A stretch of 14,727 nucleotides of DNA, taken from NCBI GenBank assembly GCA_002069025.1, contig MWBK01000264.1:1-14727 (forward strand), written 5' to 3'. Position numbers and translations under genes: made by a program. Shown one piece after another: positions 7,763-14,309 of the stretch (within the stretch, counting starts at the first letter, position 1; each line of letters starts with the position of its first letter). The notes under the pieces were generated by a model. It was given only the letters and a program-made list of their open reading frames with translations, ran no database searches and had not been told where the DNA came from. Source of the stretch: Bacteroidetes bacterium ADurb.Bin302. Its GTDB lineage: Bacteria > Bacteroidota > Bacteroidia > Bacteroidales > Paludibacteraceae.

Positions 7763-9255
7763 TGAAGAAAAACTGCATATTTATATTAGCCCTATTAATA
7801 ATCGGAACTCTAGGCATTTCGGCACAAACAAACCTACACCCTAAAAGAGAATTTAGGGGAGTTTGGATGCACACAGTTTCGAACAACTATTACAAAAATC
7901 TTACACCCGAACAATGGAGAGATACTATCAGTAAGCAACTAGATGAATATCAGAAAAATGGTATAAACGCAATAGTTTTTCAGGTAAGACCGGAGGGTGA
8001 TGCATTTTATAAGTCAGACCTTGAACCATGGAGTAGGTTTCTTACAGGCGAACAAGGGAAGGCACCAGAACCATTTTTTGATCCAATGGAGTTCTTAATA
8101 GAAGAATGCCATAAACGCTGTATGGAATTTCACGCATGGTTAAACCCATATAGAGCAAACTCGAATAAAGAAAATAGGCTCGTTTGGTTTCATCGTTATT
8201 ATGAAAAACGCTATTTGTTCATATCTTATGGCAACCAATTATTCTTTAATCCGGGCATTCCTGAAAATAGGGAATTTATATGTCAAGTAGTTAAGGATAT
8301 AGTGAGTAGATATGATGTTGATGCCATACACATGGACGATTATTTCTATCCATACCCTATCAAAGGCATTAAATTCCCGGATGATGCAACATTCAAGAAA
8401 TATGGTATTCCTGATGGATATACCAATGCAACCAAAGGCGATTGGCGCAGAGATAATGTAAATAAATTGATTCAAGAATTAAACAGCACTATTAAATCAA
8501 CGAAACCATGGGTAAGATTCGGTATCAGCCCGTTCGGAATATATAGGAACAAACGTCAGGATGAGAATGGCAGTAACACTAATGGATTATGCAATTACGA
8601 CGACTTATATGCTGACATAATGCTATGGGTACGCAATGGATGGATAGATTATTGTGTGCCGCAATTGTATTGGGAAATAGGACATAAATTAGCTGATTTT
8701 GAGGTATTGGCACATTGGTGGGCAGAAAATACAAATCCTAATGTGCGTTTGTACATCGGAGAGGATGTGATGCGTACATACAATCAACTAGCACAGAAAA
8801 TGGAACTTACAAGAAGTCTAAAAAATATTGAAGGTAATTGTTTCTGGAGCGGCGATGCACTACTAAAAAATCCCGGAGGAATAGAAGATAGTTTGCAAAA
8901 GCGTTATCATTTAAAGCCTGCACTGCTTCCACTTTATAATAATATTGACAGTATATCTCCTGACGCTCCTTATAAGCTTAACTTTGATTTAATGGGTACA
9001 GAGCCTCTATTAAAATGGGAATCAGGTATAGAAACACTCGAAACAAATAAAGTGCGATATTACGCAGTGTACTCTTTCGATATTAACGAAACTATTAATA
9101 TTACAAGTACACGCAATCTATTGGGATTTACCATCAACAAGTATTACACCTTACCTGAAAATGCAGATGCATTATGTAAAAAGTATGTTGTGACTGCTAT
9201 TGACAGAGTACACAACGAAAGTAAACCCAGCGAAGCCCTGTTGTACACGGAATAA
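7762..9255 (+). CDS. Secreted GHL10-family glycosyl hydrolase (DigH/YngK-like)
   Basis: This 497-residue protein begins with a signal peptide ([22 protein letters not shown] cleavage near 22). The body is a family-10-like (beta/alpha)8 glycosyl hydrolase of the GHL10 / former DUF187 type. Its signatures are FRGVWMHT (31-38), QVRPEGDAFY (74-83), HAWLNPYR (124-131), DAIHMDDYFYPYP (187-199) and GISPFGIYRNK (254-264). Residues about 390-497 look like a fibronectin-III-type domain, ending in AIDRVHNESKPS. The Escherichia coli relative DigH cleaves peptide-free peptidoglycan glycan strands, so a cell-wall role is plausible, but the substrate is inferred. The ATG shares one base with the gltX stop, implying cotranscription and translational coupling. 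It has no type IX sorting domain, so a periplasmic or lipid-independent exported location is likely. Confidence 0.92.
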   Translation: MKKNCIFILALLIIGTLGISAQTNLHPKREFRGVWMHTVSNNYYKNLTPEQWRDTISKQLDEYQKNGINAIVFQVRPEGDAFYKSDLEPWSRFLTGEQGKAPEPFFDPMEFLIEECHKRCMEFHAWLNPYRANSNKENRLVWFHRYYEKRYLFISYGNQLFFNPGIPENREFICQVVKDIVSRYDVDAIHMDDYFYPYPIKGIKFPDDATFKKYGIPDGYTNATKGDWRRDNVNKLIQELNSTIKSTKPWVRFGISPFGIYRNKRQDENGSNTNGLCNYDDLYADIMLWVRNGWIDYCVPQLYWEIGHKLADFEVLAHWWAENTNPNVRLYIGEDVMRTYNQLAQKMELTRSLKNIEGNCFWSGDALLKNPGGIEDSLQKRYHLKPALLPLYNNIDSISPDAPYKLNFDLMGTEPLLKWESGIETLETNKVRYYAVYSFDINETINITSTRNLLGFTINKYYTLPENADALCKKYVVTAIDRVHNESKPSEALLYTE

Positions 9256-9284
9256 AAACTCTTACATACAAAAACAAAAAACAA

Positions 9285-10481
9285 ATGAAAAAATTACTAT
9301 TAACAACTATCTTATTTTGTGGGGTGCTCAGTATATACGCATCCACACGAGTAGAATTTACACTTGACGGTAAAAATAGAGTTTACGTTTTGTATTCTCC
9401 CTCTTTTGCCAACGAGTCTGAAACATATTCATTAGCTGTATTATTACATGGCATCGGACAAACCATAGAAACTTTTATGGACGAACAGACAGCACAAAAT
9501 ATAGCTGATAACAATTCAACTTATCTGGTTTTGCCTCAAGCATTACCTGAGCAAGATCCGAATATTATTTCTGCTTCAGGTTATTACAATCAGGCTTTTA
9601 AAACAAGCATAAGTACAAGTGCATGGGGTGCAGGGGTTAGTGTAGAAATTGAGGATATTATTGCTGACCCAAATACGCAACAATTATTTTGCATGTTATA
9701 TCCTACTATATGTTCAGCAGGGAAACTAGAATTAAATGCAAATGTGGATGATGTAAAACTTATAAATACTATTATAGATCAACTCACCAGCGATAGTGAG
9801 ATTTACATTGATAATGACCGTATTTATATGGCAGGTTTATCTTTAGGTGGTGCAATGGCATATAAATATACATTTAGTGAAGACCCACAAATTAATAAAG
9901 TTGCTATTGTAAGTGGTTTTGTTGGGGCATCTATTGATACAACAGGAGTATTAAATATTCCCATTATGGTATTGCATAGCAAAACAGATGAGACTATTCC
10001 ATACGAGGGCGGATCATTCAATGGATCAATCGAAAATACTGTTAAATCATGGATTAATAAGAACGCACATTCAGATCCTAACATATATCAGATAGGTTCC
10101 GGTGTTGAAGGAACTACAATATACGACTACAGCGAATCACCAAGGGTTTTGTTTTATAAAATTGAGGAAGCATCACACACACTTTCTGACGTACATGGCT
10201 TTGATCCGAATACAGAAATATGGAAATTCTTCAATAATATTCCTTTGAGTGTGGATGATGCAAAAACAGACAAACTTGATATTTTCCCCAATCCTGCAGA
10301 TGATATATTGTACACATCAGAAGATGGCATGTACTCGATCACGGATTTAAGCGGAAGAATTCTTAAGAAAGGATATACTGATGAGTACAGCATAGACTTA
10401 AAAGGCCTTTCAAGAGGACGTTACATTGTTGGTGTAACAACCGATACCGAAACATATAAAGCTGTTTTATTAAAAAAGTAA
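9285..10481 (+). CDS. Secreted alpha/beta-hydrolase (esterase-like) with type IX secretion C-terminal domain
   Basis: This 398-residue protein has a signal peptide (MKKLLLTTILFCGVLSIYAS), a catalytic region and a sorting domain. The alpha/beta-hydrolase fold shows LLHGIGQT (oxyanion region, 53-60), the nucleophile elbow GLSLGG with Ser186, the likely acid Asp235 (HSKTDETIPY) and the likely base His298 (EEASHTL). This layout resembles feruloyl or acetyl esterases and polyhydroxybutyrate-depolymerase-like (LpqC-type) proteins; the substrate is unknown. Residues about 329-398 are a type A type IX secretion domain: it opens LDIFPNPADD, continues SITDLSGRIL and DLKGLSRGRYIV, and ends in a Lys-rich tail (LLKK). 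It should therefore cross the outer membrane by the T9SS and be anchored or released. It lies 29 bases after the GHL10 gene and is probably in the same transcript, ending at the terminator at 10499. Confidence 0.9.
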   Translation: MKKLLLTTILFCGVLSIYASTRVEFTLDGKNRVYVLYSPSFANESETYSLAVLLHGIGQTIETFMDEQTAQNIADNNSTYLVLPQALPEQDPNIISASGYYNQAFKTSISTSAWGAGVSVEIEDIIADPNTQQLFCMLYPTICSAGKLELNANVDDVKLINTIIDQLTSDSEIYIDNDRIYMAGLSLGGAMAYKYTFSEDPQINKVAIVSGFVGASIDTTGVLNIPIMVLHSKTDETIPYEGGSFNGSIENTVKSWINKNAHSDPNIYQIGSGVEGTTIYDYSESPRVLFYKIEEASHTLSDVHGFDPNTEIWKFFNNIPLSVDDAKTDKLDIFPNPADDILYTSEDGMYSITDLSGRILKKGYTDEYSIDLKGLSRGRYIVGVTTDTETYKAVLLKK

Positions 10482-10498
10482 ATTAGCTTATATCATAC

Positions 10499-10536
10499 AA
10501 AAAGCAGGCGAACTCAATTGAATTCGCCTGCTTTTT
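10499..10536. terminator. Bidirectional intrinsic terminator
   Basis: A perfect 14-bp stem is formed by AAAAAGCAGGCGAA (10499-10512) and TTCGCCTGCTTTTT (10523-10536), with a 10-base loop (10513-10522). The T-run serves the plus strand and the A-run serves the minus strand. It lies exactly between the convergent ends of the esterase gene (10481) and the rseP-like gene (10552), so it should stop both. Confidence 0.93.
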
Positions 10537-10551
10537 TATTTCACTTAAATA

Positions 10552-11868
10552 TTATTTGAATGCTCTAAATATATCCATTCCGTTAGCATAGAGTAATAAT
10601 AACAACAGAATAAACAATCCTATTTTCTGCATTCTTATCATAAACTCTTGGCTTAATTTCTTTCTTGTAATCATTTCATAAAGCAAGAACAATATATGTC
10701 CACCATCTAAAGCAGGTATTGGTAAAACATTCATAAATGCCAATATTACAGATATATAAGCTGTTAGATACCAGAATGCCGCCCATGAGAAATTTCCGGG
10801 AAATAGACTTGTTATTGTACCAAAACCGCCCAAACTCTCCACTCCTTCTTTTGAAAACACCATTTTCATATCGCTACCATATCCGGTAAATGTCTTTACA
10901 CCTTTTTCGATGCCGGCAGGAAATGATTCAAAAAAGCCATATTCATAATTTACAGTAGGATATACCTCAAAATAAGGTTTAACATATACACCTATGCGTC
11001 CGGCAGAATCCAAAGCCAATGAAACTGAATCTTCCAATCCGGCACGATAAAAGTTTAATTTTATTACATTGTTTTTGTTATTTTGAAATATAGCATACGA
11101 ATCATCCATTGTAATTATTACAGTATCATTTACACCCACAATACTATCTCCCACTTGCAATCCGGCACTTTCAGCAGGCCCTCCGTTAATTACTTCTCGT
11201 ACAACAAAAGGAATCCGATATGATGCAAATCCCTGCTTAGATGCAATCATATCTTTCATAAATGTACTTGTCATTGTCAAAGTATGCTCCTTACCATCTC
11301 GCAACACAACTACTTGCGATGCACCAATGATTTTTCTCATTGATTCCTCATCAAAGTACACAAGACTATCTCCGTCTGCTGATAATATAATATCCCCATC
11401 TTTAAATCCTTGTGCATGGGCTACCTCCGAAAAATCCATTCCAAGCTTAGCTTCGCGCATAGGAACATTACTCTCGCCATAAGTAAACAAAACCATAGAG
11501 TAAATAACTATGGCAGCAATAAAATTCATAACTACCCCTGCCAACATTATTATTAATCTTTGCCATGCCGGCTTCGATCTAAATTCCCAATCCTGAACAG
11601 GCTTTTTCATTTGATCAGTGTCAAGACTTTCGTCTATCATTCCTGCAAGTTTTACATAGCCGCCAAATGGCAACCACCCTATCCCATATTCAGTTTCACT
11701 GTTCTTTGGTTTCCATTTGAGCAATGAAAAACCGGGATTAAAAAACAAATAAAATTTTTCAACTCTTACTCCGAAAATTTTTGCAGTTATAAAGTGTCCA
11801 AATTCATGAACAATAACCAATAACGACAAACATGCCAACAACTGTAATATTTGAATCAACAATTGCAT
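10552..11868 (-). CDS. rseP: RIP metalloprotease, site-2 protease (RseP-like)
   Basis: This 438-residue intramembrane zinc metalloprotease belongs to family M50. The active-site motif HEFGH is at 21-25 in the first membrane helix. The second zinc-site motif NVLPIPALDGGH (380-391, Asp388) lies in a later helix. Membrane segments are visible at about 3-20, 102-130, 365-385 and 416-430. Between them are PDZ-like regions, including INGGPAESAGLQVGDSIVGV at about 227-246. The family cleaves membrane anchors of anti-sigma factors or leftover signal peptides; the substrate here is unknown. It starts 19 bases after the dxr stop and is probably the last gene of the M23-dxr-rseP operon, ending at the shared terminator. 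Catalytic residues are intact. Confidence 0.95.
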   Translation of the reverse strand: MQLLIQILQLLACLSLLVIVHEFGHFITAKIFGVRVEKFYLFFNPGFSLLKWKPKNSETEYGIGWLPFGGYVKLAGMIDESLDTDQMKKPVQDWEFRSKPAWQRLIIMLAGVVMNFIAAIVIYSMVLFTYGESNVPMREAKLGMDFSEVAHAQGFKDGDIILSADGDSLVYFDEESMRKIIGASQVVVLRDGKEHTLTMTSTFMKDMIASKQGFASYRIPFVVREVINGGPAESAGLQVGDSIVGVNDTVIITMDDSYAIFQNNKNNVIKLNFYRAGLEDSVSLALDSAGRIGVYVKPYFEVYPTVNYEYGFFESFPAGIEKGVKTFTGYGSDMKMVFSKEGVESLGGFGTITSLFPGNFSWAAFWYLTAYISVILAFMNVLPIPALDGGHILFLLYEMITRKKLSQEFMIRMQKIGLFILLLLLLYANGMDIFRAFK

Positions 11869-11887
11869 ATTAAAAATGTTTTGGTAA

Positions 11888-13048
11888 TTATATATTTAAA
11901 TATTTATGTTCAGCTACTAATTTACGCGTTTCCGAATCAGTAGCCACATAATCCTCATAAGTCGGCTTCTCAATAAACGGAACTTTATTCATCGCAAATT
12001 CAATTACATCACTCATTTGTAAGAAACCTATCTTTCCTTGTAAAAATGCCGATACTACAACTTCATTCGAAGCATTAATTATACATGCCATATTTCCACC
12101 TCGTTTCAATGCCTCGTAAGCAAATCCTAAATTTCTAAACTTGTTTAAATCAGGACGTTCAAAACTCAAATTTGCTAAATCAAAAAAATCAAGACGCGAA
12201 TATGAATTTTCAAGACGATTAGGATATGCAAAAGCATATTGTATGGGCAAACGCATATCAGGCATACCCAGTTGAGCCTTTACTGCACCATCTGCGAACT
12301 GCACCATCGAATGTATAATAGACTGCGGATGCACAACTACTTCTATCTGACTACTCTCAACTCCAAACAACCATTTGGCTTCAATTACCTCAAAACCTTT
12401 ATTCATCATACTTGCAGAATCAATGGTAATTTTAGCTCCCATCGACCAATTTGGATGCTTTAATGCATCTGATTTGGTGACATTCTGCAATTCCTCAAGT
12501 GTTTTTGTCCTAAATGGACCACCGGAAGCTGTAAGTAAGATCTTTTCAATTTTATTATCCCCCTCGCCTGACAAACACTGAAATATTGCTGAGTGTTCAG
12601 AATCAACAGGAATAATTGTGCTATTATAATTTTGTGCTAAAGAGCATATTAACTCACCTGCCACAACCAATGTCTCTTTATTTGCTAAAGCAATTGTTTT
12701 ACTTGCTTTTACAGCATGTATGGTAGGCAATAATCCTGCATAACCAACCATAGCCGTTAATACCATATCGACAGATGGCATCTCTACAAGTTCGCAAATA
12801 GATTGCATCCCGGCAAACACTTTTATATCTTCATCTGCCAATGCATTCTTTAATCTATCATAATGTTGTTCGTTTGTTATTACTACAAACAGCGGTTTAA
12901 AACGACGTGCTTGCTCAATTAGCATATCAACATTATTGTTTGCTGTCAGCGCATATACTTCAAACAAATCAGGATGCGTTGAAATTACGTCCAAGGCCTG
13001 AGTTCCAATAGAACCGGTTGAACCTAATATCGCTATTCGTTTTTTCAT
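11888..13048 (-). CDS. dxr: 1-deoxy-D-xylulose-5-phosphate reductoisomerase
   Basis: Dxr (IspC) converts 1-deoxy-D-xylulose 5-phosphate to 2-C-methyl-D-erythritol 4-phosphate with NADPH, the committed step of the MEP isoprenoid pathway. The 386-residue length is normal. The N-terminal nucleotide-binding motif is GSTGSIG (9-15). Other signatures are LANKETLV (121-128), PVDSEHSA (147-154, with metal ligands Asp149 and Glu151), ASGGPFR (174-180), NKGFEVIEAKWLF (216-228, Glu223 the likely third ligand) and HPQSIIHS (240-247). The start overlaps the stop of the M23 gene by ATGA, so the two are probably translationally coupled. The dxr-rseP pairing is also seen in other bacteria, where isoprenoid-lipid and envelope genes cluster. 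Confidence 0.97.
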   Translation of the reverse strand: MKKRIAILGSTGSIGTQALDVISTHPDLFEVYALTANNNVDMLIEQARRFKPLFVVITNEQHYDRLKNALADEDIKVFAGMQSICELVEMPSVDMVLTAMVGYAGLLPTIHAVKASKTIALANKETLVVAGELICSLAQNYNSTIIPVDSEHSAIFQCLSGEGDNKIEKILLTASGGPFRTKTLEELQNVTKSDALKHPNWSMGAKITIDSASMMNKGFEVIEAKWLFGVESSQIEVVVHPQSIIHSMVQFADGAVKAQLGMPDMRLPIQYAFAYPNRLENSYSRLDFFDLANLSFERPDLNKFRNLGFAYEALKRGGNMACIINASNEVVVSAFLQGKIGFLQMSDVIEFAMNKVPFIEKPTYEDYVATDSETRKLVAEHKYLNI

Positions 13049-13908
13049 TCTAATACTATGTAATTACTTGGATCCTGTGGTTGCATACCACTCCACAATT
13101 CAAAATGCAACGAAGGCTTATCTTTTTTATCGACATGTCCTACAATTGCAATAACCTCACCGGTTTTAACCACATCGCCTGTTTTCTTAAACACCATGGA
13201 TGCCCCTTTGTAAACTGATATAAAATTCTGTTTATGCAAAATCTGAATAAAATAGCCTTCTTGAGGATCATAAGACGATGTCAGGACAACACCCTGATAA
13301 ACAGCCGAAATAGTTGCATTTGGCTGAGTTGATATATCAATACCGAAATGATTCTGCACCGGTGTAAATTTTCCTGTAATAATACCATTAACAGGTCTAA
13401 AAAACACCATGTCTGTTGTTGCATTTGTAGTAGTAGCCAGATTATATCTTTCTTCATCTTCAAAGTTTTTACAGAACTCCTTTTCTTCTGCTGTTTTTTC
13501 CATTAAAACTTCTTCCCTTTGCTGCGCCATCAACGAATCCGAAGTTATTGTAGTATCAATAGGAATGTTACCCATAACAACTTCCTTAATTGTATTCAAA
13601 TAAACTTGTCGCATTTCAACTTCCCGGGTTAAAGAGTCTATTTTCATAGCATCCTCAACTACTTCTTTCCTTAATGTCATATCTACGTTTTCAGGCAATA
13701 ATTTCCTCAATGGTGTTACCCATATCAAAAGTGAAAACAAAGCCATCGCAAGTAATAATATTACCATTGAGAGTACAAAAAAACTAAGGGCTGACAATCT
13801 AAAGTGATACACCTCTTCCAAAGTTCCCTCGTTAAGTACGGATAACTTATATTTTACTCTTATTCGTTTGAAAAAACTTAGTTTATTACCTTTTCGCATT
13901 TTATTCAT
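13045..13908 (-). CDS. Membrane-anchored M23-family (LytM-like) protein, probably catalytically degenerate
   Basis: This 287-residue protein has a basic cytoplasmic N-terminus, one membrane helix (about 36-63), a probable coiled-coil stretch (about 75-145) and a C-terminal LytM/M23 domain (about 168-285). LytM-type zinc-ligand positions are kept: H187 and D191 (HFGID) and H268 (SLHFELW). The two catalytic histidines of active M23 enzymes appear lost: the YxH site reads YKG (G235) and the HxH motif reads S266-L-H268. This suggests a pseudoenzyme, like EnvC or NlpD, that regulates cell-wall hydrolases rather than cutting peptidoglycan. It is the first gene of the operon with dxr (ATGA overlap) and rseP. 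A second in-frame Met is four codons in; ATG 13908 is chosen as it follows the -7 box directly. Confidence 0.9.
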   Translation of the reverse strand: MNKMRKGNKLSFFKRIRVKYKLSVLNEGTLEEVYHFRLSALSFFVLSMVILLLAMALFSLLIWVTPLRKLLPENVDMTLRKEVVEDAMKIDSLTREVEMRQVYLNTIKEVVMGNIPIDTTITSDSLMAQQREEVLMEKTAEEKEFCKNFEDEERYNLATTTNATTDMVFFRPVNGIITGKFTPVQNHFGIDISTQPNATISAVYQGVVLTSSYDPQEGYFIQILHKQNFISVYKGASMVFKKTGDVVKTGEVIAIVGHVDKKDKPSLHFELWSGMQPQDPSNYIVLE

Positions 13909-13926
13909 AATCTCAAATTAACTGGA

Positions 13927-13934
13927 CAAAGATA
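13927..13934 (-). promoter_or_regulatory. Putative -7 promoter box of the M23-dxr-rseP operon
   Basis: The minus strand reads TATCTTTG, a full match to TAnnTTTG, about 19 bases before the ATG at 13908. At the 19-base spacing (13957-13954) the minus strand has TTTC, three of four bases of the -33 TTTG. The TATC half of the box is the end of the first hairpin repeat (13931 onward), so the repeat supplies part of the promoter. Confidence 0.6.
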
Positions 13935-13988
13935 GTGCAAGCCGAGAGTAAATGAAAATTTATTTTCGTTTGCCGAGGCGCAGCCTAT
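13931..13988. repeat. Hairpin repeat copy 1 (subtype A)
   Basis: This copy carries two arm changes relative to copies 3 and 4 (C to T on the left; CAAT to CGT on the right). In the folded form these give G-T wobble pairs and remove the one-base bulge, so the inner stem GTAAATGAAAA with TTTTCGTTTGC stays paired. Its outer end overlaps the putative -7 box of the M23 operon. Confidence 0.85.
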
Positions 13989-13998
13989 TTTATGAAAA

Positions 13999-14056
13999 GA
14001 TAGTGCAAGTGAGCGTAGAGGCAAAATTTATTTTGACTCTACCGAGCGCAGCCTAT
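13999..14056. repeat. Hairpin repeat copy 2 (subtype B)
   Basis: The inner arms are GTAGAG and CTCTAC outside CAAAAT and ATTTTG, with one G/A mismatch between the segments. The outer ends GATAGTGCAAG and GCGCAGCCTAT are shared with subtype A. GAGCG occurs on both arms in the same orientation and forms the unpaired middle. Confidence 0.85.
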
Positions 14057-14066
14057 TTTATGAAAA

Positions 14067-14126
14067 GATAGTGCAAGCCGAGAGCAAATGAAAATTTATT
14101 TTCAATTTGCCGAGGCGCAGCCTATC
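14067..14126. repeat. Hairpin repeat copy 3 (subtype A)
   Basis: This subtype A copy ends in CTATC, so the outer five bases GATAG and CTATC pair perfectly. It is identical to copy 4 across the whole unit. GCCGAG occurs on both arms in the same orientation. Confidence 0.87.
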
Positions 14127-14143
14127 TTGAACTAAATGTTAGT

Positions 14144-14203
14144 GATAGTGCAAGCCGAGAGCAAATGAAAATTTATTTTCAATTTGCCGAGGCGCAGCCT
14201 ATC
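14144..14203. repeat. Hairpin repeat copy 4 (subtype A)
   Basis: This copy is identical to copy 3 over the full unit, implying recent duplication or gene conversion. It is followed by an 18-base linker that differs from the linker after copy 3 at four positions by eye. Confidence 0.87.
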
Positions 14204-14220
14204 TTGAACCAAAGGTTAAA

Positions 14221-14250
14221 GATAGTGCAAGTGAGCGTAGAGGCAAAATA
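14221..14250. repeat. Hairpin repeat copy 5 (subtype B, left half only)
   Basis: Only the left arm of subtype B is present (GATAGTGCAAGTGAGCGTAG, then AGGCAAAATA). It breaks off at the loop and runs directly into the A-run that serves as the U-tract of the minus-strand terminator at 14257-14282. Confidence 0.8.
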
Positions 14251-14282
14251 AAAAAAGTTCACCCCGCAAAAGCGAGATGAAC
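14250..14282 (-). terminator. Intrinsic terminator of the right-edge minus-strand gene
   Basis: On the minus strand the stem GTTCATCTCGC (14282-14272) pairs with GCGGGGTGAAC (14267-14257) around a TTTT loop. It makes 11 pairs including two G-T wobbles and is followed by seven T residues (14256-14250). It lies about 28 bases after the stop of the partial gene at 14310. Confidence 0.88.
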
Positions 14283-14309
14283 CTTTTAATATTTTATAAT
14301 CTTATAAGA

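Larger units (their letters stand above)
13931..14250. repeat. Cluster of 4.5 hairpin-forming intergenic repeats (two subtypes)
   Basis: Five copies begin GATAGTGCAAG at 13931, 13999, 14067, 14144 and 14221, giving start-to-start steps of 68, 68, 77 and 77. Full copies are 58-59 bases and end GCGCAGCCTAT. Subtype A (copies 1, 3, 4) has inner arms GCAAATGAAAAT and ATTTTCAATTTGC. Subtype B (copy 2; the half copy 5 has only its left arm) has inner arms GTAGAGGCAAAAT and ATTTTGACTCTAC. Both subtypes keep pairing despite different sequence. Linkers between copies 1-2 and 2-3 are identical (TTTATGAAAA), and the two 18-base linkers later are near-identical. The cluster fills most of the 401-base gap between 13908 and 14310. 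No open reading frame is supported. Confidence 0.92.

Noticed and set aside
13931..14250. CRISPR array, from regularly spaced repeats
   Set aside because: The spacings are 68 and 77, the units are 58-59-base imperfect palindromes, and the linkers between copies are identical or near-identical rather than unique spacers. No cas genes are present.
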